Numbered from the stretch's first letter, positions 1-8,996 are shown. The stretch is DNA of 64,000 nt from Bacteriovorax sp. PP10 (GCF_035013165.1 NZ_JAYGJQ010000001.1:930001-994000), one strand, 5' to 3'. The notes: generated by a model not told the origin, from the letters alone. Program-made: numbers and translations.

Positions 1-765
1 GAACTCGATCCAAACAACGCTATCGTCACAGTTAACTCTGGTGCCGGTGGAACAGAGTCTTGCGATTGGGCCTACATGATCATGCGAATGATTATCCGCT
101 GGGCAGAATCTAAAAAATTCAAAGTGCAAATTTTAGACACTCAAGAAGGGGATTCAGCAGGGATTAAGTCGGCAACGATCACGATCACCGGGAACTACGC
201 TTTCGGTTTACTAAAATCAGAATCAGGTGTGCATAGACTTGTTCGTCTCTCACCATTTGACTCTGCCGGAAGACGCCACACTTCGTTTGCTTCACTCTTT
301 GTTTCAGCTGAGATCGACGACACAGTTGAAATTGATATTCAGGATAAAGATTTAAGAATCGACGTTTACCGCTCAGGTGGATCTGGTGGACAGTCCGTTA
401 ACACGACTGACTCTGCTGTTCGTATCACTCACATTCCAACTAATACAGTTGTTGTTTGTCAGAATGAGCGCTCTCAGTTGCAAAACAAAGCGCAGGCCAT
501 GAAAGTTCTTCGCTCTCGTCTTTATGAGCTAGAGATGGCAAAAAGAAGAGTCAAAGAAGCTGAGCTTGAAGCGACTAAAAAAGATATCGCATGGGGAGCA
601 CAGATCAGATCATATGTTCTTCACCCATACAAACTAGTCAAAGATCACCGTACAGATTTTGAATCTTCACAAGCTGAAAAAGTTCTCGAAGGAGACTTGG
701 ATAGTTTTATTGACGCCTACTTAAGATGGGTTGTTGAAGAGGAAACTAAACGTGAAGTCCACTAA
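1..765 (+). CDS. prfB: Peptide chain release factor 2, 3' part
   Basis: Class I release factor that recognises UAA/UGA in the ribosomal A site and triggers hydrolysis of peptidyl-tRNA. The frame is open from the first base, so the gene starts upstream; 254 residues are present. The stop-codon-reading tripeptide SPF is encoded at 250-258 (RF1 would have PxT) and the catalytic GGQ at 385-393, followed by the family block SVNTTDSAVRITHIPT. The start carries the AGGTES-DWA region seen at the base of domain 2. Ser rather than the more usual His follows GGQ. Any programmed frameshift site, common in prfB, lies outside the window. The stop overlaps the likely start of the next gene by 14 nt. Confidence 0.97.
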   Translation, partial: ELDPNNAIVTVNSGAGGTESCDWAYMIMRMIIRWAESKKFKVQILDTQEGDSAGIKSATITITGNYAFGLLKSESGVHRLVRLSPFDSAGRRHTSFASLFVSAEIDDTVEIDIQDKDLRIDVYRSGGSGGQSVNTTDSAVRITHIPTNTVVVCQNERSQLQNKAQAMKVLRSRLYELEMAKRRVKEAELEATKKDIAWGAQIRSYVLHPYKLVKDHRTDFESSQAEKVLEGDLDSFIDAYLRWVVEEETKREVH

Positions 766-1954
766 TAACTTTCGCATTTTTCTGACTCTATTTTTAGATA
801 GCACTACTAAAAAATTCTTAGTCGGAGTTCTGGTTGGACTCGCATTTTCTATTGCCGTGATTCTCTCGACTGTCGGAATTATGGATGGGTTTGAGCGTGC
901 TCTTCGCCACGGTTTAAAAAAATCGGCCGGCGATATTACGATGAAATACTCCAATGGCTTTTTCACGGTTAACGAAAGACTAAAAAAAGAACTTGAAGAT
1001 GCTGAAGTTAAAAACTACGCACCTATGATTGAGACAGAGAGTTTTCTAATCTTCAATGATGAATCTCGTGGTGTGCAGATTAAAGCTATTAATCCAGTTT
1101 ACGGACGAGTGGTTGGCATTCCTTTAAATCTTGAACCTCATACCGTTGGAATCGGTTCAGAAATCGCTCGCATTAATAAAATCGCTATTGGCGATGAAAT
1201 TGTTTTAGCTTTTGGAAAAGGCGGTGATGAATTTAAAAACATGCCGACTCTGAAGCGCTTTAAAGTTGCTCAAATTGTCACTCATGGTGTATTTCAAAAA
1301 GACGCCCGTATTGTCTATACTCGTTTAGATGAAGTGCAAGCGCTGCTTGGGCTTGCCAGCAAAGTGAACATTATCGCTTTTAACATTGATCGCACCAAAC
1401 TAGGTTCAGGCAATGACCTGCAAGCAATTGAAGCAAAATTAACTGACTTAAGAATGCGTTTTGAGCCAGAGTTTTACTTCAAACCTTACTGGAGAGAATA
1501 CGGTTCTCTGATTGAAGCGGTTCAGGCCGAAAAAGTTCTTATCAGCTTAATCCTACAATTAATCGTGGTGATCTCAGTCTTCAACGTTTTAGCTTTAATT
1601 TATTTTATCAATGAGAAAAAATCAAAAGAGCTTTTCTTATTTAAGGCCTTGGGCCTTTCTAAAAAAAGTATGAACAATCTCTGGATCAAATTAGTGATGA
1701 TGATGTGGGTGGTAGCTTGTGTTTTATCAATCGCATTTGTTCAGCTGTTTCGCTTGATGCTTTTAAAACTTCCTTTTTTCGCATTGCCTGCGGAAGTTTA
1801 CCATATGCCGAGAATTGATATTTATTTGTCACTCTTTGATTACGTAATGGTTTTTGCCCTAGCTTTAGTATGGATGCTATTAATTACTTACTATCTTCTG
1901 AGAAAACTAAGAAACAAGAGTTTACTAGAAGGACTTCGCCAGGAATTTGCATGA
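752..1954 (+). CDS. lolC: LolC/LolE-type lipoprotein-release ABC permease
   Basis: Inner-membrane permease of the LolCDE type, which extracts lipoproteins from the inner membrane for transfer to the outer membrane. About 400 residues: an N-terminal membrane helix (FLVGVLVGLAFSIAVILSTV), a large periplasmic domain, then three C-terminal membrane helices, the FtsX/MacB permease layout. The GTG at 752 is preferred because GAGGA lies about 8 nt upstream, within the end of prfB; TTG codons at 731 and 734 are alternatives with poor ribosome-binding sites. The stop overlaps the ATPase gene by 4 nt (ATGA). Only one permease gene is present, so it may act as a homodimer (LolF-like) or a partner may be elsewhere. 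The symbol is by family, not proven. Confidence 0.85.
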   Translation: MKSTNNFRIFLTLFLDSTTKKFLVGVLVGLAFSIAVILSTVGIMDGFERALRHGLKKSAGDITMKYSNGFFTVNERLKKELEDAEVKNYAPMIETESFLIFNDESRGVQIKAINPVYGRVVGIPLNLEPHTVGIGSEIARINKIAIGDEIVLAFGKGGDEFKNMPTLKRFKVAQIVTHGVFQKDARIVYTRLDEVQALLGLASKVNIIAFNIDRTKLGSGNDLQAIEAKLTDLRMRFEPEFYFKPYWREYGSLIEAVQAEKVLISLILQLIVVISVFNVLALIYFINEKKSKELFLFKALGLSKKSMNNLWIKLVMMMWVVACVLSIAFVQLFRLMLLKLPFFALPAEVYHMPRIDIYLSLFDYVMVFALALVWMLLITYYLLRKLRNKSLLEGLRQEFA

Positions 1955-2622
1955 GTTCGAACGTTATTATTAAAATTGAAAATGTGAAGAAAACTTATAC
2001 TAAGTCACAGGCATTAAGAGGCGTAAGCTTTGTAATGAATGAAGGTGAGGAGTATTTAATCCGTGGTGCTTCAGGCTCAGGGAAATCAACTCTTCTTTAT
2101 CTTTTGGGTGGGCTGGACCGTCCAACTGAAGGACGTGTTATTGTTAACCAAAACAACCTTGTAGATTTATCTGACGAAGACTTAGCTTTATATCGCAATC
2201 GTTATGTTGGTTTCGTTTTCCAATTTCACTTTTTGCTTTCATCAATGAACTGCATGGATAATATTCTTCTTCCTGCAAGATTGGGTGGAGTGGAAAGCGA
2301 TGAAGTTGTTGTACGAGCAAAAAATTTGGCGAAACTTTTAAACGTTGAGCACTGTTTGGAAAAATACCCCTATGAACTCTCAGGTGGGGAGCAGCAAAGA
2401 ATTAACATCATTCGCGCATTGTCATTAAAACCGAAACTACTTCTTTGCGATGAGCCAACTGGAAATCTTGATTCGGAGAACTCGCATAAAGTGATCCAGC
2501 TTTTAAGAACTCTTGCGAAGGAATTCGGGGCCACGTTAGTTGTTGTCACTCACGATCCACAAATTGCACAAAGTTTCTCCAATCAACTTGTCATGAAAGA
2601 CGGACTGCTTATAACGCAATGA
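1951..2622 (+). CDS. lolD: Lipoprotein-release ABC transporter ATPase LolD
   Basis: ATPase subunit expected to power the adjacent permease. 223 residues from the ATG at 1951, which overlaps the permease stop as ATGA. Walker A is GASGSGKST (residues 39-47), the signature is LSGGEQQR, Walker B runs LLLCDEPTGNLD, and the switch His is in VVVTHD. The FQFHFLL segment after the Q-loop fits the LolD/MacB subfamily. Length equals that of typical LolD. A longer in-frame start at 1870 would lie inside the permease gene and is rejected. Lipoprotein release is inferred from the permease partner and from bamA downstream. Confidence 0.93.
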   Translation: MSSNVIIKIENVKKTYTKSQALRGVSFVMNEGEEYLIRGASGSGKSTLLYLLGGLDRPTEGRVIVNQNNLVDLSDEDLALYRNRYVGFVFQFHFLLSSMNCMDNILLPARLGGVESDEVVVRAKNLAKLLNVEHCLEKYPYELSGGEQQRINIIRALSLKPKLLLCDEPTGNLDSENSHKVIQLLRTLAKEFGATLVVVTHDPQIAQSFSNQLVMKDGLLITQ

Positions 2623-2703
2623 ACCTGATATAAAGTTCTTTGCACCAGAAGCTTTTCTTGTTACTTTTAATGCCTTAGTTTTTTAATCGGACACTGGAGA
2701 TTT

Positions 2704-4998
2704 ATGTCTCTGAGATTTATCTCTTTATTCATTTTTTGTTTTGTCACTCTAGTGAACTCTTCTGCATTTTCGGCCGACGATATCGGCCCGCGTGTGGACT
2801 TATTTAAAATCGATCGCATTGATGTTGTCGGTAATAAAAAAGTAGAGAAGGAAGCTATCTTAGAAAAAATCGGGTCGAAGCCTGGTATGACTCTGGATAA
2901 CTTTTTACTTAAGAAAGATTTAGAAAAAATCTATTCAATGAAATACTTTGAAAACGTTGAAGCTCATCAGGAAACTGAGAAGGGTTTAAACATTCTTCAA
3001 TTCAAACTGAAAGAAAAACCAATCATCACTAAGATCACTTTCGAAGGAAACGATGGTCTGTCTGACGATGATCTTAAGGGTCAGGTTAAATCAAAAGTTT
3101 TTACAATCTTGGATACAACGACAGTTAAGGCCGACGTTCTGGGACTTCTAAAGTTCTATGAAGAAAAAGGTTACTTTTTAGCTTCAGTAGATTTTCAAGA
3201 AAAAAAGTTAAACGAAGAAAATATCGAACTTATTTTTAACATCAAAGAATACGATAAAGTAAAAGTTAAGAAGATTAACTTTTTAGGTAACATCGCTTTC
3301 AAAGATGAAGAGTTAAAAAGTATTATCCAGACTCAGGAAGATACACTGTTTTCTTTCATGTCAGGATCGGGGAACTTCAAAGAAATCAATTTCCAAAATG
3401 ATATTGAGAGAATGAAGTATTTCTATCGTATGAAGGGTTACCTTCAAATCAATATTGGAACACCGGAGATTACTGTCTCTGAAGATAAAAAATGGGTCTT
3501 CATCACAATGAAGCTTCAGGAAGGTCCTCAGTTTACGGTTAACAAAATCACGTTCCAAGGCGAAGTGCTTTTCCCGGAAACAGAACTTCATGAAAAGATG
3601 GTTCTAAAAGAAAACGAAACTTATTCTGAAGAATCTCTTAGAAAAGACATTCAGATGCTTACGGAAATGTATCAGGATGAAGGGTATGCGTTTGCCAACG
3701 TTATCAGAAACCTGAATGTTGTTCCGGGCGAAAATAAAGTTGATGTAGAGTTCTCATTCGAAAAAGGTAAGATCGCTTACTTTGGAAGAATCAGAATTAA
3801 AGGGAACCCGAAATCACGCGATAAAGTTATCCGTCGTGAAATCACTATTAAAGAAGGCCAGAAGTTTAACGGAACAGATCTTCGTCAATCGAAGGAAAAT
3901 GTTCAACGTTTAGGTTTCTACGAGCCGGAATCAATCGTATTCAATACTGTTTCTCCAAAAGATAAAGAAGATGTTCTGGATGTTGAAGTTTCAGTAAAAG
4001 AAAAGAACACTGGGCAAATCTCTCTTGGTGCTGGTTACTCGACAGCAACTGGTGGATTCTTCCAGGCTTCAGTGACTCAATCAAACTTTAGAGGTTTAGG
4101 TCAGAACTTATCATTCAGCTTAAACGTAGCTAAGACTTCAAATACTTTCAGTATCGATTTTACTGAGCCGTATTTCTTAGACACAAAGTGGTCGCTTGGT
4201 GGTGGGGTTTTCATTTCAGAAAACGATACGTCATCTTCATATAGTGAAAAAAGAAAAGGTGGAAACATAAGAGTTGGTTACCCAATTTTTACTTTCACAA
4301 ATCTTTATATGACTTACAAACTTGAAGACACGAGAATTAAATCTGTAGACGATCCGTCTATTGATATCTCGCTTGAAAATGGTTTAGCTTCTTCTATTCA
4401 GACATCAGTAGTTCACGATAAGCGTGATGACAGATCTGACCCAAGAAAAGGTTACTTCCTAAGTTACTCAACAGAGTATACTGGTGTTGGTGGCGAGAAG
4501 AAGTGGATTAAAAACGAAGCTGAAGCACGTGGTTACTATCCGGTAGTAGGGGACTTAATTTTAAGATCTCGCTTCTATGCTGGAAAGTTAGACCAGGTTG
4601 AATCACGCAAGATTCCACGCACAGAGAAATTTACTTTAGGTGGATCTAGAAACCTTCGTGGATACTCATTTGAGGATATCGGACCGAAGAAATACTTAAA
4701 GAGAACTGACGGGTCAGGAATTTCTGAAAACTTCAATATTGGTGGAGAGTTCATGACTTTTACTAACGTTGAATTCCAGCATCCACTTTCTAGAGAAGCT
4801 GGACTAAAATGGGTTGTTTTCTTTGATGCAGGTCATGCAGGTGACGTGGATAAAATTAAAGTTTATACTGACTATGGTTTTGGATTTAGATGGTTCTCAC
4901 CAATCGGAGTTTTACGCTTTGAATTCGGTTACCCATTGACTGGAGAGTTTAAGGAAAAAGGCTCTCAATTCCATTTTGATATCGGACAAGTGTTTTAA
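2704..4998 (+). CDS. bamA: Outer membrane protein assembly factor BamA
   Basis: Core insertase that folds beta-barrel proteins into the outer membrane. 764 residues: an N-terminal signal peptide ending near SSAFSA, about five POTRA repeats (roughly 30-370), and an Omp85 C-terminal barrel. The Omp85 substrate-site motif appears as GGSRNLRGYSFEDIGP, with LRGY replacing the usual VRGF/Y. The protein ends in FDIGQVF, a beta-signal-like C-terminus with final Phe. A GGAG ribosome site sits 5 nt before the ATG. The skp-like chaperone and lpx genes follow, the usual bamA neighbourhood. An 80-nt gap separates it from lolD and probably holds a promoter, though no clear one was seen. Confidence 0.96.
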   Translation: MSLRFISLFIFCFVTLVNSSAFSADDIGPRVDLFKIDRIDVVGNKKVEKEAILEKIGSKPGMTLDNFLLKKDLEKIYSMKYFENVEAHQETEKGLNILQFKLKEKPIITKITFEGNDGLSDDDLKGQVKSKVFTILDTTTVKADVLGLLKFYEEKGYFLASVDFQEKKLNEENIELIFNIKEYDKVKVKKINFLGNIAFKDEELKSIIQTQEDTLFSFMSGSGNFKEINFQNDIERMKYFYRMKGYLQINIGTPEITVSEDKKWVFITMKLQEGPQFTVNKITFQGEVLFPETELHEKMVLKENETYSEESLRKDIQMLTEMYQDEGYAFANVIRNLNVVPGENKVDVEFSFEKGKIAYFGRIRIKGNPKSRDKVIRREITIKEGQKFNGTDLRQSKENVQRLGFYEPESIVFNTVSPKDKEDVLDVEVSVKEKNTGQISLGAGYSTATGGFFQASVTQSNFRGLGQNLSFSLNVAKTSNTFSIDFTEPYFLDTKWSLGGGVFISENDTSSSYSEKRKGGNIRVGYPIFTFTNLYMTYKLEDTRIKSVDDPSIDISLENGLASSIQTSVVHDKRDDRSDPRKGYFLSYSTEYTGVGGEKKWIKNEAEARGYYPVVGDLILRSRFYAGKLDQVESRKIPRTEKFTLGGSRNLRGYSFEDIGPKKYLKRTDGSGISENFNIGGEFMTFTNVEFQHPLSREAGLKWVVFFDAGHAGDVDKIKVYTDYGFGFRWFSPIGVLRFEFGYPLTGEFKEKGSQFHFDIGQVF

Positions 4999-5017
4999 TA
5001 ATATGAAGGAGTATTCG

Positions 5018-5524
5018 ATGAAAGCAATGATCGCAGTTTTGGCCCTTGTTATGACAAGCTCTGCATTTTCAGCTGTTAGTGTTGGAAAAGTAGATGTTCA
5101 AAAAGTTCTTATCACAGTTAACCAAGGTGTTGCTGTTCGTGACCAATTAAAAAAGTCATTCGATGAGAAGCAAACAATTCTAAAGAAAGAAGAAGATGCA
5201 ATTAAAAAACTTCAAGATGATTACTCAAAGAAAGCTTCTGTAATCAACGAAAAAGAAAAAGCTAAGAAAGAAAAAGAAATCCAAGAAAAAATCATCGCTA
5301 TCCAACAAAAAACTTCTGGTTTCCAAAAAGAAATTCAGGATATGGAACAAAAACTTAAAACTCCAATCTTAGAAAGAGTTAAGACTATCGTTGATGAAGT
5401 TTCTAAAGCAGCTGACGTTGATCTAGTTTACGAAGCGGCTACAGCGCCAATTCTTTACGCTAGAACAGAAAAAGATTTAACTGATGAAGTTGTAAAAGCG
5501 TACAACAAAAAATTTGCAAAATAG
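5018..5524 (+). CDS. skp: OmpH/Skp-family periplasmic chaperone
   Basis: Periplasmic chaperone that holds unfolded outer-membrane proteins on the way to BamA. 168 residues: signal peptide (MKAMIAVLALVMTSSAFSA), then VGKVDVQKVL, the OmpH family start, followed by a long Lys/Glu/Gln-rich coiled coil (about 45-125) and a short C-terminal head. The ATG at 5018 has AAGGAG 6 nt upstream; an in-frame ATG at 5003 has no ribosome site and lies before the SD. It directly follows bamA and precedes lpxD, the conserved order in many Gram-negatives. The stop codon forms part of a possible hairpin in the lpxD leader. Confidence 0.93.
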   Translation: MKAMIAVLALVMTSSAFSAVSVGKVDVQKVLITVNQGVAVRDQLKKSFDEKQTILKKEEDAIKKLQDDYSKKASVINEKEKAKKEKEIQEKIIAIQQKTSGFQKEIQDMEQKLKTPILERVKTIVDEVSKAADVDLVYEAATAPILYARTEKDLTDEVVKAYNKKFAK

Positions 5525-5594
5525 TTAAGTAATTAAAAATATCTAAAGTGAAGGGATCCGTTAAAGTGTTAAAGCTTGGCGGGTCCCTTAACTA
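5522..5594 (+). promoter_or_regulatory. Competing inverted repeats in the lpxD leader
   Basis: Two inverted repeats share one arm. TAGTTAAG (5522-5529, including the skp stop) is perfectly complementary to CTTAACTA (5587-5594). AAGGGATCC (5551-5559) pairs with GGGTCCCTT (5581-5589) with one mismatch. The arms overlap at 5587-5589, so the full stems cannot form together. There is no U-run after the stem, so this does not look like an ordinary terminator. It lies just before the lpxD ribosome site (AAGGGG near 5598). An attenuator or RNA-processing site is possible, but no function is shown. Confidence 0.4.
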
Positions 5595-5609
5595 TGTAAG
5601 GGGAACCTA

Positions 5610-6644
5610 ATGAAACTAGGAAGCCTAAAAAATTTCGATCCAAGTTTTCAACTGATCACTGATAGTGACCAGACTTTAAGTGTTGAAGGAATCACTGATA
5701 CCAGTGAATTTTTACCTCATCATATCCTTTTTATTAAAAATAAATTCTTTTTAAATGAATACCTGCAAAGCGCCTTTGCTGATCATTTGGGAATTATTCT
5801 TGATAAAAAATTCCAAGAGACGATGACTCCGGAGCAAACCGAAGCAACATCACAAAAAGCGTTATGGGTTGGGGCCGTTCAAGATGTAAATCTTGCGATG
5901 TCGTTCTTATCAAAACCTTTTTACGATGAAAAAATCGGCAACCCAAATGACATGGTCGATGGCCGTCAGATGGGAACGGCAACAGTTCACCCAAGTGCAT
6001 GGATCGCTCAAGGCGTATTCATCGGTGAGCGCGTAACCATCAATGCTAACGTTAAAATCCATCATGGTGTCACCATCATGTCTGGAGCAATGATTGATGA
6101 AGGGACGGAACTTTTCCCCAATACAACTATCTATAGAAATGTAAAAATAGGAAGCAATGTTCGCATCCATGCTAATTGCGTGATCGGTGCTGACGGATTC
6201 GGATACAACTTCTCTAAAGGCGTTCACCATAAAGTGTGGCACGTTGGAAGTGTAGTGATCGGCAATGATGTTGAAATCGGTGGCGGTACTTGTATCGACG
6301 GCGGAACATTTTCTCCAACATACATCGGCAATGGATCGAAGATTGATAACCAGGTTCAAGTTGGACACAATTGTAAACTTGGAACAGGCGTTGTTCTTTG
6401 CGGCCAGGTAGGTATCGGTGGAAGCACTGTGATTGGTGACTATACAGTTCTAGGCGGAGCTGCAATGGTTGCTAATGGAATGAAGATCGGTAAAGGGGTG
6501 CAAATCGCTGGAGGATCTGGAGTCACTGGGGCAATTGAAGATGGAGCTGTTGTCGGAGGATTTCCTGCACGCGATATTAAAGAATGGTTTAAAGGAGTGG
6601 CATACGTCAGAAGACAGTCGCTCGCAAAAGATAAGAAAGATTAG
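5610..6644 (+). CDS. lpxD: UDP-3-O-acylglucosamine N-acyltransferase LpxD
   Basis: Third step of lipid A synthesis: transfers a hydroxyacyl chain from ACP to the 2-amino group of UDP-3-O-acyl-glucosamine. 344 residues. An N-terminal uridine-binding domain (about 1-105) is followed by a left-handed beta-helix of hexapeptide repeats (about 110-310, e.g. IGERVTINANVKIHHGVTI) and a short C-terminal helix. The block containing GADGFGYN and QVGHN is typical of LpxD and includes the catalytic His region. The start follows a good AAGGGG ribosome site. Next in order is fabZ, as in many lpx operons, 10 nt downstream. Confidence 0.96.
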   Translation: MKLGSLKNFDPSFQLITDSDQTLSVEGITDTSEFLPHHILFIKNKFFLNEYLQSAFADHLGIILDKKFQETMTPEQTEATSQKALWVGAVQDVNLAMSFLSKPFYDEKIGNPNDMVDGRQMGTATVHPSAWIAQGVFIGERVTINANVKIHHGVTIMSGAMIDEGTELFPNTTIYRNVKIGSNVRIHANCVIGADGFGYNFSKGVHHKVWHVGSVVIGNDVEIGGGTCIDGGTFSPTYIGNGSKIDNQVQVGHNCKLGTGVVLCGQVGIGGSTVIGDYTVLGGAAMVANGMKIGKGVQIAGGSGVTGAIEDGAVVGGFPARDIKEWFKGVAYVRRQSLAKDKKD

Positions 6645-6654
6645 GAGTATTGAA

Positions 6655-7146
6655 ATGTTACTGAACACAGAACAAGTTAAAAAAATTCTTCCTCACCGTG
6701 ACCCGTTTCTTTTTATTGATTCAGTTGAATCAGTATCAATTCCGGGACAAGAAATTGAAAAAGGAAAAGTATACGACATCAAAGAACTTCAAAACATGGA
6801 AGTTGTCGCTCACTATACAACGAAAAAAGATCACAATATTTTTGCAGGACATTTTCCTGACTACCCAATTCTTCCGGGAGTTGTTCAAGTTGAGATGATG
6901 GCTCAAGCAACAAGCTTTATCGTTCTTCTTTTAAACCAAGATCCATTCAGCATGAAAATGGACGTTGCTCTATTGGGAATCAATGAAGCTCGCTTCAGAA
7001 AACCCATTTTCCCAGAGATGGAATTAAAGATTGTAACTAAGACTCTTAAAGTAAGAGGCCCGATGATTACAAGTGAATGTAAACTGTATCACAATGATGT
7101 TTTAATGAGCGAAGCGACGGTTCTTGCTTCGTTGAAAATGACTTAG
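6655..7146 (+). CDS. fabZ: 3-hydroxyacyl-ACP dehydratase FabZ
   Basis: Dehydrates 3-hydroxyacyl-ACP in fatty acid elongation and so competes with LpxA/LpxD for hydroxyacyl-ACP. 163 residues, slightly longer than the usual 145-155. Family motifs: LPHRDPFLFIDSV near the N-terminus, AGHFPDYPILPGVVQVEMMAQ with the catalytic His (GHFP) and Glu (QVEMMAQ). The ATG at 6655 is chosen because GGAG lies just upstream and the product then begins at the conserved N-terminus; an upstream in-frame ATG at 6535 lies inside lpxD. A strong hairpin follows the gene, so expression of lpxA beyond it may be partly separate. Confidence 0.96.
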   Translation: MLLNTEQVKKILPHRDPFLFIDSVESVSIPGQEIEKGKVYDIKELQNMEVVAHYTTKKDHNIFAGHFPDYPILPGVVQVEMMAQATSFIVLLLNQDPFSMKMDVALLGINEARFRKPIFPEMELKIVTKTLKVRGPMITSECKLYHNDVLMSEATVLASLKMT

Positions 7147-7154
7147 TTTGTGGA

Positions 7155-7183
7155 AAAAATGCTCCAGTGGAGCATTTTTATTC
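7155..7183 (+). terminator. Intrinsic terminator after fabZ
   Basis: Perfect stem AAAAATGCTCC / GGAGCATTTTT (7155-7165 and 7169-7179) with a 3-nt loop and a T-rich 3' end. It lies between fabZ and lpxA, so it may reduce rather than abolish read-through into the second half of the lpx cluster. Confidence 0.8.
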
Positions 7184-7245
7184 CGCAATGAAAAATAGAA
7201 AAGGCGAACTCTTTAATTAGAGTTCCACAAACAAGGAAGTCTCAT

Positions 7246-8037
7246 ATGAGTAATGTTCACCCAACGGCACTAGTAGATAAAAATGCAAAAATTCACGAAA
7301 CGGTTCAGATCGGACCTTTTTGTATCGTCGGCCCGAATGTTGAAATCGGCCCGGGAACAGTTCTTCACTCACACATCGTGGTAGATGGTCACACAACAAT
7401 TGGTGAGAACAATAAATTCTTCCAAGGTTGTTCTATCGGAGCTCCACCTCAAGATAACTCTTACAAAGGTGAGCCAACAAAAACGATCATCGGTAACAAC
7501 AATACTTTTAGAGAGTACTGCTCAGTTCACCGTGGAACACTTAAAGAAAACTTAGAAACAAAAATCGGCGATAACAGCTTATTCATGGCCTACGTTCATA
7601 TTGGTCACGATGTTGTTATCGGAAACAACTGTACAGTTGCTAACTCAACGAACTTTGCAGGACACGTAAAAATCGGTGACCGCGTAATCATCGGTGGTGG
7701 AAGCCAGATCCAACAATTCGTAAGTCTTGGACGTGGATCATACATCGGTGGAGCTTCAGCTCTTGACCGCGACATCCCATCTTTTTGTACAGCAATGGGG
7801 AACCGTGCTTACTTAAAAGGGATCAACATCATTGGTATGAAACGCCAAGGTTACAGCAAACAAGAAATTTCTGAAGTTGTAGATTTCCTTAGAACAATGG
7901 AAACAGCTAACATTTCACCGCGCTCATTCGTTGAGAACGCTGAACTGATGGCAGAATATAAAGACAACAGAGTTGTTATTGAAATGGCAGACCAGATTAG
8001 AAAAACAGAAATCGGAATTGCACCTTTTAATCCATAG
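7246..8037 (+). CDS. lpxA: Acyl-ACP--UDP-N-acetylglucosamine O-acyltransferase LpxA
   Basis: First step of lipid A synthesis: acylates the 3-position of UDP-GlcNAc (or a 3-amino analogue) from hydroxyacyl-ACP. 263 residues, the family's normal length; hexapeptide-repeat beta-helix (about 1-185) and a C-terminal helical domain. The catalytic-His region is YVHIGHDVVIG and the second His is in FAGHVKIG. By hand alignment, the E. coli VHQF segment reads IQQF here, so the His at that place is Gln. GNRAYLKGINIIGMKRQGY matches the family's uridine-nucleotide region. Start supported by AAGGAAG. The next gene, a Gfo/Idh oxidoreductase, hints that the true substrate may be UDP-GlcNAc3N. Confidence 0.95.
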   Translation: MSNVHPTALVDKNAKIHETVQIGPFCIVGPNVEIGPGTVLHSHIVVDGHTTIGENNKFFQGCSIGAPPQDNSYKGEPTKTIIGNNNTFREYCSVHRGTLKENLETKIGDNSLFMAYVHIGHDVVIGNNCTVANSTNFAGHVKIGDRVIIGGGSQIQQFVSLGRGSYIGGASALDRDIPSFCTAMGNRAYLKGINIIGMKRQGYSKQEISEVVDFLRTMETANISPRSFVENAELMAEYKDNRVVIEMADQIRKTEIGIAPFNP

Positions 8038-8045
8038 GTATTAAC

Positions 8046-8996
8046 GTGAATAAAATTAAAGTAGCAGTTATTGGATATGGTCACTTAGGAAAATGGCACG
8101 CTCAAAAAGCGGAGAGTTTTCCTGAGTTGGCAGAACTAAAATATATCGTAGAAAAATTCCCGGCAGGGCAGGAAGCTGCAAAAAAAGCTCACCCGAATGC
8201 GACAATTGTCGACGATATTTCAAAGTGTATTAACGATATCGACGCTGGATTTGTTGTCACTCCGACTTCATTTCACTACGACATCGTTGAGTATCTTCTA
8301 AAAAATAAAAAACATGTCTTCTGTGAAAAACCAGTCACTGAAACAACGGCCCAAGCTTTAAACTTAAAAGAGTTACTAAAAGCAAATCCAGTTGTTCTTC
8401 AAGTTGGTCACTCGGAACGTTTCCACCAAGCGTGGGAGCAGAAAGAGACATACGCTCAATTTTTTGAAGCGCCTTCTCACATTACGCTAAAGCGAGTGGC
8501 ACCGTTTAAAGGCCGTGCAACTGACGTAGACGTTGTTCAGGATTTAATGATTCATGACCTAGACCTTCTGGTTTATCTCTTCAATGAGAAGCCAATCAGC
8601 GTTGATGCTCAAGGTTTTAAGATGAGAACAAGCCGCTACGATTATGTAACAGCAAACTTCAAATTCGAGTCAGGTAACCGCGCTACAATCACTGTAGGTA
8701 GAAACCAGACGAAGGAAGTAAGAGAGCTGGAAATTTCAAACAAAGCAGGAACACTTTTAGTCGACCTGATGAGAAATGAAATTTCAGAAGCACTTGGATC
8801 ACACCCAGGGCCTGAGTTTGTTAAGCTTGAGTCTTATGAAAAACGTGACCATTTACTTCTTGAGCATAAAAACTTCTACAACTCGATCATCAACAAGACT
8901 GCACCAGTTGTAACATTAGAAGACGGATTAACTGCTGTTCGTTTAATCGATCAGGTTTTAGAAAGTGTAAATAGTGGGCGCGAGGTAATGTTATAA
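8046..8996 (+). CDS. Gfo/Idh/MocA oxidoreductase, candidate UDP-GlcNAc 3-dehydrogenase GnnA
   Basis: NAD(P)-dependent oxidoreductase of 316 residues. The Rossmann motif is VAVIGYGHLGKWHA near the N-terminus; FCEKPVTETTAQA is the Gfo/Idh EKP motif, and HDLDLLVYLF carries the conserved His-Asp of the C-terminal domain. It starts at GTG 8046, 8 nt after lpxA, and its stop overlaps lpxB by 1 nt, so it is embedded in the lipid A operon. In Acidithiobacillus ferrooxidans the GnnA oxidoreductase, which oxidises C3 of UDP-GlcNAc before transamination by GnnB, is associated with lpx genes. No GnnB-like aminotransferase is in this window. The family is certain; the substrate is inferred from position. 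Confidence 0.8.
   Translation: MNKIKVAVIGYGHLGKWHAQKAESFPELAELKYIVEKFPAGQEAAKKAHPNATIVDDISKCINDIDAGFVVTPTSFHYDIVEYLLKNKKHVFCEKPVTETTAQALNLKELLKANPVVLQVGHSERFHQAWEQKETYAQFFEAPSHITLKRVAPFKGRATDVDVVQDLMIHDLDLLVYLFNEKPISVDAQGFKMRTSRYDYVTANFKFESGNRATITVGRNQTKEVRELEISNKAGTLLVDLMRNEISEALGSHPGPEFVKLESYEKRDHLLLEHKNFYNSIINKTAPVVTLEDGLTAVRLIDQVLESVNSGREVML

Noticed and set aside
1870-1950. Longer lolD starting inside the permease gene
   Set aside because: Residues before MSSNVIIKIENV are not part of the ABC family and ATG 1951 overlaps the upstream stop in the usual ATGA way.
5910-6368. 152-residue open frame on the minus strand inside lpxD
   Set aside because: Antisense to a strongly conserved gene, His/Asp/Cys-rich shadow composition, no signal or motif.
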